Assembly (NCBI GenBank): GCA_022113835.1
Contig: JAILWY010000004.1
Location: 8,187,501 to 8,251,500, forward strand
Source: Atopsyche davidsoni
Lineage: Eukaryota; Arthropoda; Insecta; Trichoptera; Hydrobiosidae
DNA length: 64,000 nucleotides
Direction: 5' to 3'
Part shown: positions 37,401 through 49,849 of the stretch, piece after piece
Position numbering within the stretch: position 1 is the first letter of the stretch
Layout of the letters: each line of letters opens with the position of its first letter
Position numbers and translations under genes: made by a program
The notes under the pieces: model-generated
Databases searched by the model: none
What the model saw: the letters and a program-made list of their open reading frames with translations, nothing else
What the model was told of the DNA's origin: nothing

Positions 37401-37796
37401 GTTTTTCTAGAAAATGCCATTTTGCCAATAACTGCGAGTTACATTTCTAAAATAATACACTTAGAAAAGTACAATAGAATGTCTTATATAAGTAGTTTGA
37501 TGTACATAGTCATCATGGTAAAAAAATATAAAATAAAACAATAAAAATTTAAAAGATTGACAGTTTGACATGAAAAAGTTTTGAATACACACTTTTAATA
37601 ATTCAAATATATATATATAAATAATAACATACATTTTTAGGTTTTTAAATATAATGTAGTGACAAAGTAAGAAGTTGAAATAAAACGCTATTTAATTTAA
37701 AAAAATATTTATTTTCATGAGAAAATTGACAAATCGTTTAGATTCTGTATAATACACACTTAAATTCACAAAAAATCTAAAATTCTCATTAAGTAG
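34457..37796 (+). repeat. tandem duplicated unit 3 (PEBP)
   Basis: Starts at the same border as units 1 and 2 and ends near 'aaaaatctaaaattctcatt' (37775-37792), which matches the ends of the other units. It is shorter because most of the 3' flank is deleted (only the part matching about 28,860-29,270 remains). An extra stretch at about 34,960-35,130 is absent from units 1 and 2. It is the most diverged unit. Confidence 0.85.
35535..37245 (+). CDS. secreted PEBP-like protein, copy 3 (altered pocket)
   Basis: Exons 35535-35562, 35955-36091, 36172-36295, 36599-36812 and 37104-37245 encode 214 residues with a signal peptide (MKKYITLVI then AFAMICVSLA). The frame is intact and the sequons NVS, NDT and NFS are retained. 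Signature residues have changed: DPDAP is DPDVP, the pocket His113 is Gln (EWLQWLVVN), GSGPP is GSGPR (Pro139 to Arg) and HRY is HRL (Tyr147 to Leu). The tail is HKQIDLI. Open frame with clustered pocket changes suggests altered or lost ligand binding rather than a pseudogene. The proximal TATA box is also changed. Confidence 0.92.
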
Positions 37797-39502
37797 TACA
37801 GATTTAGACACTGAGATTTATCTTTAGTAAATATTTATATTGGAGAGAAAATTAACAATGATCATTAGATATGTGTTATCCAATATGTACAATTATCAAA
37901 ATTGCTTTCATTGAAAAAAAAAAACTTTATACAATTTAAAATACAATCTTATCTGAGATGGCTTTCGAGCGATTCAAAATAAAACGATGATGAAAACTTC
38001 TTATTTATATGTAATATAATATACTAACATTTTTATATAAAAATTATTACAATATAGAATTTATACTTTGATAATATCTATAAAAATAAATAAACTTATA
38101 TTACCTATCCTACAACAATAATTGTTTATCGTATTTTGATACAATATCTATATTCCTGTAATCACAGAACATTGTAATGGACGTGGTATGACCAAACATA
38201 CAAACAATGTAAAGGCGCCATTATTGCAATACAATCTCTCAGACCTGACTTCCACATGTCAAGTGTCTAATGAAATATTCTTCTATAACAATATAAAAAT
38301 TGTTTTCAGAAGGCTTAGCGCGAAACGAAAAAGATAGTTTTTTAAATCTAAGACTGGCATCTAGTTGATTTGAGCATTTGTAAACATTGACAGAATTGAG
38401 CTGTTTGAGAAAGTATATTGTTTATTGTGTTGCACGCTTACCGCTCGATTGGCCTGTCATTTACACCATTCAGTTTAAAGTAGAGTTGCTCAATATATTG
38501 TATTGATTTTGCTCATTGTCATGAATCGAAAGAAATCATTAATGCTCCACCAATACATATTCATATGGACATTAGAAAAATTGGAAGTTTCAGATATTTT
38601 AAAAAATATTTTTGTTTATAATCTATAACAATTTTAGAAGAGACAATCTGTATTGTACGTTTCTCTTTTGACTCACCTTAATATATTAAAAAGTAAATTT
38701 AGATACAGTAGCAAGCTTAAGTTGTATTTCCAACTAAACCAATAACTGCTTACAAATTTTAAATAAAATATTTATTTGGTGGCTTGAATATGGCCCCTCT
38801 ACAACAACGGTGAGAATTATGATGAGATTCACTCTAAAAACCACCTATTAGAGGTTTTCTTTAGTATATTAAAATATTTTTGTAATGGTAAAAGTAATAA
38901 ATTTGAACAGTTGCAAGTATTAAAAATGACTATTTCTCGCATGTTGATAAGTATAACTTGGTTTATCACAGTCAAGTTATGAAACCAAATTTCCTAATGT
39001 GTTAAAAAAGTTGAAATGCCATTGCAAATGATGGAAATCAAAGAAAAATCTTATTTGAATAGATCGTCTAAATGAAACTGGTAAAAAATTATTTATCAGA
39101 TTGAAAATATTCTGTTCGTATATTTCTGACTTGTTAGTGGGTGCCGATATGATGATATTTCAGTGCAAAAAAAACCTGCACCATACAGAGGAAAAGCAGT
39201 TATAAAATAAATACATAAAACCTCAATTGTAATTTTTTACAATTAACATTGTGTTTTGTATTGGATAGTACTTTAAAGTCAAAAACTTCCAGCTGCGCAA
39301 CATTATTATCAAGAATGACAAACAGTAATTTACAAACGTGTTTTAATGAAGTTAATCAGATTGATTTATATACAATTTATTTAAAATGAAAACAAATTTA
39401 TATGATACATTAAAATACAGAACTCATGTGAGCGTCCAGACCATTTGAAGGTCACCACAGGTGGCGGCGCTTGGAGTAGCCCTTGGAGGGAGAGGACTGA
39501 GG
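37797..39502. other. intergenic DNA and Sap130 3' flank
   Basis: AT-rich without coding signal. A minus-strand AATAAA at 39377-39382 lies about 120 bp beyond the Sap130 stop and is the probable poly(A) signal. Confidence 0.6.
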
Positions 39503-42500
39503 TCAGCACTGGTTGCGGTGTTTCTTGAAGCAACGCTTGTCAGCCTGGCGGGCGAGGATATCACTCACGTGCTCCTTGTGCTGGAACACCCGCAGCACAT
39601 TGGACCGAGCTTCCGCCACACCTTCCCCCACTATTTTGCTACGTTGAATGTTACCCTGGAAAATGATTCACAATAGTGAATTAAAACAGTGTATTAACCC
39701 TTTACACTCGAGAGGTGCAGATTCCGCACCACACGATGTAATGCCGCAACTCGAGTAGTGCGGATTCCGCACCACTTTGTTTGGTGCGGAAATTCGATGT
39801 GCGGTGATAACTATTTATGGTTTCTTATCTGGTGATTTCTTGTTTATGTGATCTTCTTTAAAGTTCGTTCCTAAGCACTGCCTATATAATTTTACAAATA
39901 TTATGTTATCTGCCTTTCAAACTATGTAAGAATTTATTATCTAAGATGAGTGCGGCATCATTAAGGACTGCACCGTGAACTGAAGTCTCAGTTCGACCTT
40001 GACAGCCGTGGCAAAAGGACTATCATTATTTTGTTTGTTTTATAATATCTAAAACCATTAAGATAATATGTATAATAAACCCGGCAAAAGACATCAAACG
40101 ACATACTACTGTGATACTTGTCCCGAAAAGCCGGACATGCATCTCGGCAATTGTTACATGAAATATCATACAAAGCAAAATCACAAAGACTTATATTAAC
40201 GAAATTATATTCGTAAAGATGTAAATATACAATAAAAATTTAAATAAAAAAGATTTATGTGTTAATTTGTGTGTGTGATCATTTTAAGTTAGAGGTGAAA
40301 AATTCACCAAAAGTGCTACGAAACGCTTCGAGTTGCTGATTAGTCCGCATGGAAACGGCCTTGAGCGCAAAGGGTTAATAAAAGATAATGAATGATAGAG
40401 TCATAATTATATATTGATAATATTATCATTTCAAGTTAGAAATTTGAGTTACAAGAATATATGAAGGTACAAACTTTGAGAAGTTCGCATAGTCGATGAA
40501 GATCAGGTTGAGGCTTGGATTCTAACACTCGAAGAGCGGCTGCCGCTTGTTGTAAAACACCTGCTTCTAATTCACCCTGCAATAGATAGCATTATCTTAA
40601 CATTATAAAAGATTTTCTTAGCGTCAGAAATCAATTGTAAGATTATTTTACATTAGGTAAAACAATTCTTAGTGTCACTGTGTGAAATAATATTGAAAAA
40701 AAAAGAATTACAAGGTCATCCATTTGAGCTGTGAGATGGTGCAGTTTCCATCCATTGGCCTTCTGTAGTACGCGCCGCTGAGCAGCCAACTCTACCACTG
40801 AGGGTCGCCGCTCCTCTCGCCGACGCACGTCACTGGGACGGGTGAAGTGCAAGGCTGTGGCCCGCCAGCCACACCGCCACCCAGCGCCTAAGAGGGCTCC
40901 TGGAATGCAGATAAGTTATATTTATGTGAGCCTAAAGTTGATTAAGTTTTAGAATTAGTAATTTCCTGCCTCGATTTAATTAAGATTATAAAGACATTTT
41001 GATTTTCATTGTCATGAATGTCATAAGAAGTTATTGTAATGACATGTATAAAAAAATTAAGATTAATCTTTTATTTAGAAAAATCACATTCTTTTAATTA
41101 TAATTATTATTACTATTATTATAGTAGTTGAGTATACGGTTATTTTGGTTACAGTAACTTAAGGGATGGGTAGATGACACTGTTTCACTTACGTCTCGGT
41201 GGCTTTTCTGGTGGAGTAACTACGGGAGGTGGTGACGCAGCAGGGGGAGGAGAAGGAGCTCGACTTCCGCCATCTGGGAACTCGCAGTCACCGCTGCGAG
41301 CTCCGCTACGAACTTCACTGATTAAACTGCAAAATGTGAATATTATTATCAAAATAATTTGATTAATTTTGGAATGTATGTTTTGGTTAAAGCCTTGTAC
41401 ATGAAAAGTAAATATTAATAAAGCAGCATAAAAGTTTCAGTTTCAAAAAAAAAATTTGATATTTTACAAAATATAAAATTGTAGTAGATAATTTGTCATA
41501 AGGAAAATGAAATGATGATTAATTTACAAGAAAGTTTGAAAAAAAGGTTTGTTGCCATGACTCACAGTTGCTTGCGCGGTTTCTTCCTGGGGGAGCAGTT
41601 GTTGTAGCTGGGCGTAGGGTGCTGCACATGTGGGGGGTGGGCGGGGAGCACAGGGAGTGGAGGGTGCGAGATGGGCGGAGACTCGTCATCGTCAGGTCCG
41701 GGGCTGGAGGCAGCGGAGACTGTGGTAGAGCCGCCTGGGGAGGGGGGTGGGGAAGGCACCGGGGGTGCTATTTTCATTGGAGACCTGAAACATTGATGAT
41801 ACTTCATTAGCTGACATTTATGTTATGAAAGGTATCTGCACATATGCAATATACTATCTATGGTCAGTGTCAGGTTTGTTTGTGCATATAGTACTAAGAA
41901 TTTGTAAGTTATAAAGTAAATTGGACAAAAAGTATCAAATATTTGACGCACCCTTCATTATCCCTCTTGCGTAGAATGGAAGGCCTCTGCAGTCCCCCAG
42001 GACTGTTGGGTGACCGTCCAGAGTCATTTCCCATTCCGACCGTACCTGTTGTAAATAAACAGAGATCAGTTTATAGTCTCTTTCATGTTATAGTCGGCAC
42101 ACGAACTGAACTGGGAGTCTGTTCTTACCTGGTGTGAGCTCTGTTTCATGGTTTCTGTACTGTTGTGTGATGGTGGATGTGGTGTTGTACTTCAAGTGCT
42201 GAACTCTGTCGCCTTGTGTATTGTCTATAATATTTCTCACCATTAATTTTTTTATTAAATTTACATTAATTTCAAACTTTATGGCTTCAACACAATTTAA
42301 ATTTATCAGCTGTTAGTTTTGTCACACTATATATATATATATATATTTATTAATTAAACAATGATATTGAATATATTATTTGTAATTTGATACGAAGTGG
42401 TATATTTATGGCGGTTACGTGCTAAAGGAATTTATGAGATTCAAGAGAAGTATATTGTTAACTAACCGAAGCTATTGGCGAGTGCCATAGGCGGAGTGTT

Positions 42501-45500
42501 GTTGAGATGTCCCGGGCTTGGATGGACAGGTGGGGGTGAGGCCAAGGGAGGAGCGGGTGGGCCACTTGACAACTCGTAGTAGTAAGTGCTGCCTGAAATG
42601 GATTATTCAGTTTTAATCAATTTCAACAATACATTTATTACATTCACAACTGTACAGAATATAGATCAACTATCAAGAAAATTAAAGGTGTAAATGAGTT
42701 TATAACTATAAAAATATTTAAAAAATCCTTTCATAAATTATATAAGTATAGCAAAATTATGGTTTTGAACAACAAATTTAAATTTGTCAAATATACATAA
42801 TATAGTTTTGCTAACGTTTTTATTGGATGGTTGTATCAGTAGATAAACTAAGTTTTGGGAAAATCTGCTTTCTTTTCATCCATACTACTTACAAATATAT
42901 AAATTTAGGATCATGCAGAAGTATTACCTGGGCGTGGAGACAAAGTAGGGCGGACTCCCAAAGTTACACCGACAACCTGTAAGGGGAGAATATATTAGTA
43001 TAGTCTTTGATTATCTAAAATATTACTTATTTGTTGAATATTTTCATTAGTGTATATACCTTTGCCGGTTGATAGCTTCTCTGGACAATAGGAACTACTT
43101 TGGGAACTTGTGGAGGTCTAACACTGACGTTCGTAGTCACTCCCTGGAAACCTAATAAAAATATAATTTATTTATAAAGAGTCTGACATTGGACTGTTTC
43201 GTGTCTGGGAAATTACTTGGGAATTATAATAAAAAGTATCTTAATGCTGTATGTCAGAATGTAGTTTTGAGCCTAGACTCGTAACACAAAAATGTTCTCC
43301 TGACATGTTATTATAGGAAGATTGTATCAGAAATATCACAATACTCAATGAGAAATTTCTTTCTTGTCTTCCACAAATTTGATATGTGGCCAGTCTTAAA
43401 TGATAAACTTTCTGAATCCACAATTTCCAAAAGAAATAAAATAATTTTACATTAATGTAATAAGTTTAGATGGACTAACATGTTGTTAATTATTATATGA
43501 AGACATACTGAATTTACAGTCAAATTATCTTATTCAAATCAGTCAAATTATCTTATTCAAGTCAGATTAATTATCTAGGTAATTTAGAGATATTATACAA
43601 TATACACTTTTAGTATAGTTTTTTTATTGAGCAAAATATATTCAAAGTCAAATAAATTGATCACTATTGCAATTATAAGATAAGCAAGTTTAAGGTGATG
43701 ATATTTTTTAACTTTACTGACTAAATGAAAATTTTTGATGAAAACAAATACCTTGAGGAGGTGTCGGCGTTCTTTGAGGAGCAACCGCAACATTGGCTGG
43801 TCGAACAGCTCGAGCAACAACTGTAAGTATTTAACAAATTAAATAATATCTGATAAATTTTCTTTAAAACCCAAACAAATAAACACAATTAATACCAAAG
43901 AAATACACCAAGAAATCATTATACTGATTAATTAGAATATATCATAGTAAATTTATTTATAAATTTCAAAAGTTAAAGATGACTTATGTTTGAAAATAAA
44001 TACCTGTTGCAGTGGTGACCTGCGGAGTCACTTGTCTCATGGTGGGCCGCGTTGGCACCTGCGAATGAACCACATGTTAAAGTAGCTATCTATCTGAACT
44101 ATAATATCCATTCAGAGAACTTTTTAAAGTTTTAAGTCATATTAAATTATATGAATCGTACCTGTAATGTGTGTGGACGAGGTTGTCGAGGGGCATAGAC
44201 CACAGTACCCGTACGAAGCTGTGCTGTGCCTGTGGTCCAATCTAGAAAAATATAATTTAATCAATAATCTCTACTCTTTTTTAAATGCTTAATTGCGCAA
44301 TCATCATTAGATCTGAGCTGGCGAACTTGATCCTGGCTGCTTAATTTTGTCAAAATATGAATTGAGTAACTTAGTTCTTTTCAAAATAAAGTTATAAAAA
44401 TTGATACTGTTTTATAAATTTAGAATAAAAAAAACTTTAGCATTTTAAAACACTAATAGTCAAAATAATACCTGCAATGAACTTACTAGGATTTGCTGAA
44501 GGAGCAGCAGTGGCTCGGGGAGCTGTGGTCGCTCGAGGGGTGGTCGCTCCACGCGGACCAGCCAAACTGGCCACCGTAGCAGGCCCTAAAAACATATTTA
44601 CAATATTCAATTCATCCAAGTGTCAGCTTCAAAAGCACCAATGAACCTTACCGATAACAGATCAATATACATTTTATTATTAATACTAACCTCGAGGGAC
44701 ATGATAGCTAGTTGTGATTTGCTTGGCACCCAGGGCAGGTTGAACGGTAATGGCTGAAAGAAAGAATATAAACCTTAATAAAAATACTATCGCATTTTTT
44801 AAAGTTATAAAGCTAATAGCTTCCTCATTTTATGACCAATAAGTTTCATATTTTCTTACAAGTAGAATACTTACGAGGCCGAGGTGTCGGTGTGGTGGTG
44901 GGTATGCTGAGGTGCTGAGGCATGAGGCGCACAGTTGGAGGTAAAGTACGAACTGCGGTCTGGCCAGTGATTGTTGCAGTTCCCTGATTGAGAAGCATAT
45001 ATACAGGCAATTATAATATAATACATTTATCTTACTTCTAACAGGCATTTAAATAATTCGTTTTAACATATAATGAAACATAATAACTTTTTACATTTAT
45101 ATCGTAGTTGAGTCTAGCATATACTTAATAAGGAAGTCTTTATGTTATTAATGAAAAAAATCAACTACAGGAATGGAATGTGTTTTTTTTTATTACTTAT
45201 ATAAAAAAAATAATGTGTAGTCCGGAAAATAAATATCAAGAGTCTGTTATGGAATTAATTATAATTATTTATTTAGTTATCTTCATTTAAACATTAACTT
45301 TTCAAGGCCACAATAAAAAAAAATGATATGAAGTTGTACATTGTAAAGTCAATTGTGCATAAACATACCTGAGTGCCCTGACTGATGATCTGTGTTCCCA
45401 ATAGTGGAGTCATACCAGTGACAGTTGAGCCGATCACCGCACCTGATACAGTCTGTCCGCTAGACACAATCTGTGCCTGAAATATACATGAAATTTATGA

Positions 45501-46089
45501 AAATGTCGATACACGATTTTTTATTAAATAATTGGAAATGTCGTAGATTGGTGTTTTACATACGGATGAAAAAAAAAATGTCAAGCAACATATTAACGAA
45601 AGGATTAACATACGTTTGCTTAGTTATTAAAAAAAAACTATTTTAAAATCCGTAAAAGTAGGTACACAAATAGGTAGGTATCGATGACAGCATAACAATG
45701 CACAATTTTAACAGAAGCATCATGACACTATGTTGATGGTAAAAATGATTGAATCGAGTGCAAATAAGTTATCAAAAAGTATTCAATTCATAAAATTTGG
45801 ATTATTGAGTCAAAAATTGAAAAATATTGAAAATAATGGAAATAACCTGTGAACTCATTCCGTGAGAGATGATTTGCGTAGTCGGCCCCGTCGGCCGCAT
45901 CAGGCTCAGCGGGAGAGCGTGGGTTATCAGCTGGCCTTGTGTTCCTGTTATTTTGGAGCCGCTCACGAGATGTGGCACCTTGGAGTCCACCGAGGCAGTC
46001 CCTTTTATTATTGTGATCTTCTGCGCCGCCAAATCCATCGGGAATAACTTGCCCGACGTAAGTTTCTCATTATCCGGATTGCTACTCAT
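39503..46089 (-). CDS. Sap130: Sap130-like subunit of the Sin3 corepressor complex
   Basis: Seventeen coding exons: 45847-46089, 45369-45476, 44875-44983, 44691-44753, 44487-44585, 44162-44241, 44004-44058, 43752-43820, 43060-43151, 42928-42976, 42467-42592, 41952-42045, 41566-41784, 41193-41326, 40712-40899, 40475-40576 and 39503-39655. They total 1983 nt, or 660 residues. The first two thirds are Thr/Gln/Pro-rich and disordered, with a proline-rich stretch before SPRKKPRKQL. The conserved C-terminal domain (about 514-660) has GWRCGWRATALHF, EERRPSVVELAAQRRVLQK, GWKLHHLTAQMDDL and GNIQRSKIV, characteristic of SAP130. The family stabilises Sin3-HDAC repressor complexes in the nucleus. The exon ending at 44487 could extend to a second in-frame donor. 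A piggyBac remnant lies in the last intron. Confidence 0.92.
39698..40374 (+). mobile_element. piggyBac-like deletion derivative (677 bp)
   Basis: Flanked by TTAA on both sides (39694-39697 and 40375-40378). Ends CCCTTT.../...AAAGGG are inverted. Subterminal repeats of 'gcggattccgcacca' type lie near the left end. At about 40068-40199 the plus strand encodes a fragment with TTYYCDTCPEKP, then GNCYMKYHTKQNH and a stop. This resembles the Cys/His-rich C-terminal finger of piggyBac transposases. The catalytic core is missing, so it is non-autonomous. It lies in the last intron of Sap130. Confidence 0.85.
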
Positions 46090-46634
46090 ATTGGTGCATC
46101 TGATCGAGAAAGAAGCAAAGCCGTTGGGTAGATTTTCGTGACGCTTTCACAGATTGTAAACGATAAATAAACAACTTTTCCACATACCGATTTTCATATC
46201 CAAACTCAAACACTCAAAAAGACGCTTGTCAAAAAACTACGATATTATTTGCCAATATTTGCTTGAATTGCTATCATAAAAAAGTGTTACTACACTTAAA
46301 AATAGTTTTTATTAAAACATCTAGTATTAAATATGAATATTTTTTTATCTGAATTTAAAATATATCCAATTGTTCAATTTTGAATTCAAAAATATTATAT
46401 GCTGTTTTGTATTATGTAAAATGGTAATTTAAAAATAAAATGCTAATGAAGATTTTTTAAAATTTATTTTACAGCCATATTCTGATCCACATGTTAGTAT
46501 TCAACACGAGGACGCGCGCCGCATGTTTGAGACGACATTTCGTTTGACAGAATTTGGTTATAAAATTCTTGATCTTAGTAAGGAATGTGGTATTTTTTTT
46601 AATAAATAAATAAGCACTATTAAAGCCTTCAAAC
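46090..46634. promoter_or_regulatory. divergent promoter, Sap130 / RSL1D1-like gene
   Basis: 545 bp separate the two start codons on opposite strands. No TATA box at a useful distance was noticed. The arrangement suggests a shared TATA-less bidirectional promoter for two nuclear housekeeping genes. Confidence 0.5.
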
Positions 46635-48801
46635 ATGAAATTGAAAGTTAGTAAGCCAATCGGAAAAGAATCTGCGAAGATGAAAGTGAAAAAGAATGTA
46701 CCATCACCGTTAAAAGAAAAAGCTAAGAAGAATGAAATATCCCGATTAAAAGATAACATTAAGAAGAATGCAGCCTCGCAGTTAGAGAATAAAGTTAAGA
46801 AGAATGAAATACCACCCGTGAAAAACGATAAAAAAAATAAAAATCGGAAAAACGATAAATCGAAAATGGACATACTTCCTGGTGCAGCTGCTGAAATATC
46901 AAAAACTCTGAAGGTCAAGTCTGTAGGAAAGAAGGACGAAGAACTCACCAAGGCAAAAGTTATAGAAGCAACTCCAGTAATCTCAGATTCTAAACCCGAT
47001 GTGGATGATGCCACAATTCTAAAAGCTATTGATGCTGTTAAATCTTTAAACTTGGCAGCAAAGAAAAGTAAAGATAAAAGTGAGCTTTTTGATGATGAAG
47101 ATTCATTCTTATTACAAGTGGATTGTATCAAAATTGCTAAGTGCCCTACAAGAAAATTAAGATTGTAAGTACCGCCCCGATACAAATATGAATGGCACGT
47201 AATGAAAGCATTTTCCGAGTCATTCTTTAGGAACATAGTATTATCCAACAAAATACTTAATTGCTTTTAGAATGATTGTGTATTATTACAAGATTTGATT
47301 ATTATTTTACTTTATTTTAGTCATTTGCCGCACTGGATGGTTACAGATACATCAGACATTTGTATGTTTGTTTCGGACTTACAAAGAGGGAGTCGGGTGG
47401 ACCATGAGCCTACAGTGCAGCATTATGAAGACATGTTCAGGGAGAAAGGAATTACAAATGTATGTTATTTAATATTAATATTGTGAATGTAAATTATACC
47501 GAATCTAGTTATCAAGAGGCATAAATTCCAAAAAAGTTTTAATCAAACCTATTTTTTTTAGATAAAGGCTATTATTCCTGTTCGCCAAGTCCGAGTAGAA
47601 TTTGATCAGATGGAAATGCGAAGACGGCTCATGACGCAATACGATTTCTTTCTTGCTGATTCTAAAGTCAGTGGCCTACTTGCTCACAAACTTGGAAAGA
47701 TATTTTTTGAGAAGAACAATCTTCCCACTCCAGTCAAATTCGATAGAAAAGACCTGAAGGCTGAAATTGACAGAGCCTTACATAAGACCGTGATGAAGAT
47801 TCACGGGAAAGGAAATACTTTTGTAGCTCGTGTTGCTCACGATAAACACAAACCGAATGAAGTCTGCGAGAATATCCAGGCAATGCTTCTCCAGATTGCA
47901 GAACAGTTCCCTGGTGGATGGAGTAATATTCGTGCTGTTTATCTTAAATATTCACGTTCAATGGCTATCCCTATATATCTCACACTAAGTAAGTACACTA
48001 TAGATAAATAATTATTCACAATTGTTAGTTAATTAAGTACATCGCTCCAAAAACAGAATATGAGGAAATGTTACGCAAACAATTGTATAGCACTTGTAGG
48101 TATTTTTTTTTATATCCTTAAATTATTTTAGAAAACAAGAATACTGTGAAGCAAGCTGTCATCAAGTCACTTCGTCCCAAGGATGCTCAAGTAACTGGGG
48201 AATTATCCACTGTACTGGGTGGATTTGTCACTGTTCATCGTGATGGAAAAGTTACTATGAAAGTAAACAAAGAAGAACAAAGGTGAGAACTACCAGTGTG
48301 CAAGCTGTTTTATACAATGGCTCCCAGATGTGGCTTTCATTACTGTAAAATAATATTGTATTATATAGTTATTATGTTTCCCCTATGACCAGTTTTATGT
48401 ATTGATATATAAAGTAATTTTGTTTATGTTCATTTTAAAAATACACTTATTATTTTAGTGACGATGAGGCGACCCCAGCAAAGAAGCCTAAGTTACCCGA
48501 GAATAAAAAAGCACCCAAAAAAACACAAGCTGCTGTACCAACAGAAAAAGATATGGGCAACAGCCAATCTATTTCTGAGAATAGTGATGATCAGTCAGAA
48601 GATGAATCTGATAGCAGAGATGAAAAATCAGAAGACGACAGCAAATCGGAGCTGGTCGAGAATGGTGTTGATGAAAGTGAAGATGATGATGACGACGATG
48701 ATGATAACAATGATAATGATGAAGAAGATGATGATGATGACGACAATGAAAGCGATGATGATGATGATGATGATGAAGACGATGATGATGACTCTGAATG
48801 A
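46635..48801 (+). CDS. ribosomal L1 domain-containing protein (RSL1D1-like)
   Basis: Five exons (46635-47164, 47321-47459, 47562-47988, 48132-48282, 48459-48801) encode 529 residues. The N-terminal 110 residues are lysine-rich with imperfect repeats ending KKN (KAKKNEIS, NIKKNAAS, KVKKNEIP). A ribosomal L1-fold domain follows (about 177-425). It includes MVTDTSDICMFVSDL, IIPVRQVRVEFDQ, FFLADSKVSGLLAHKLGK, GKGNTFVARVAH and GWSNIRAVYLKYS. The C-terminus is a long Asp/Glu/Ser tail encoded by GAT repeats. This layout matches nucleolar RSL1D1/Cic1-type proteins that act in large-subunit rRNA processing. AATAAA lies at 48829-48834. The family assignment is firm; the ortholog name is inferred. Confidence 0.92.
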
Positions 48802-49849
48802 TTATAATACAGTTTCACAATTTATTATAATAAATTCTTTATTATTTTACCAGAATTTTTTTTCTTCTTTTCTTGTAAAGTTTGCATACAGGTTTGATTG
48901 TACTGATATTAGATGTAATCGAGATCACACTACTATGGATATAGAGTGTAATCAAATCTGCAAGTTACAGTTATATGTTTGTCGCATTCACTTCAATATT
49001 TGCAAGGTAGGGTGGTAAACGCATGCAAATCCATTGTGACTGTTTATTGCATGAGTGAGTCTACTTACTATTTATTTATTAATTATTTTCAGCTCAGTTC
49101 CCCGTCACACCAGACAATGATTATGAAAAATGTTAATTGTTAAAATATTTTTTATTCATATGAACATGATAGTTTGAAATCATAAAACTATCATTGCTAA
49201 AAATAAATAGTAAATATCACATAATATCCTTATAGTCTAAGATTTGTAGATACTAATGTTTAGCACGATAACATACAAATGGGAAAATATAAATGCTTGA
49301 TTTACAGTCAAATTGAAAGTATCTGGAAATGAAAGCAGTTGCACGTCAACTTTACACATATTGCAAAATAAATACTCCAACAATTGTTTGAGTAATCGCT
49401 CATATAGCCTTTCATTGAATCTAAAATTGATAATTTTTCAATGTAAATGCTTTCATTTCATTTTTAAGCAGCCCCAATCTTTAGATCTAAATTGCTAAAT
49501 TATAGCAAAGTAGATTTAAACTATAACTTAAATTATCAAAACAAGAATTGTGCAAAATACAAATATGTGCATCCAAAACGATATTTGTTACATAAATTAA
49601 TTATTAATATTACCAACAATATTAATGCTTTAAGAATACTGGAATAGGGATTACATTTTTTTTAATAAATATTTTAGACAGACAAATGTATCAAAATTTT
49701 AGTCTTCCATATTTCATAAAATTATCATTGAATTATTCTCTAATGCATTTGTTTCGCTGTGAATAATTTATGTATTAAAAATAGCATTAGATAATTAGTC
49801 TCATACGAGATCAATAGAGGAAGGTATAATACGTAAACAAACGTATCTG
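48802..49849. other. convergent intergenic region
   Basis: Holds the poly(A) signal at 48829-48834 for the plus-strand gene and the 3' flank of the ANKRD40-like gene. AT-rich; no other feature seen. Confidence 0.6.

Noticed and set aside
48591..48818. Minus-strand Ser-rich open frame
   Set aside because: Antisense shadow of the GAT-repeat acidic tail of the L1-domain gene.
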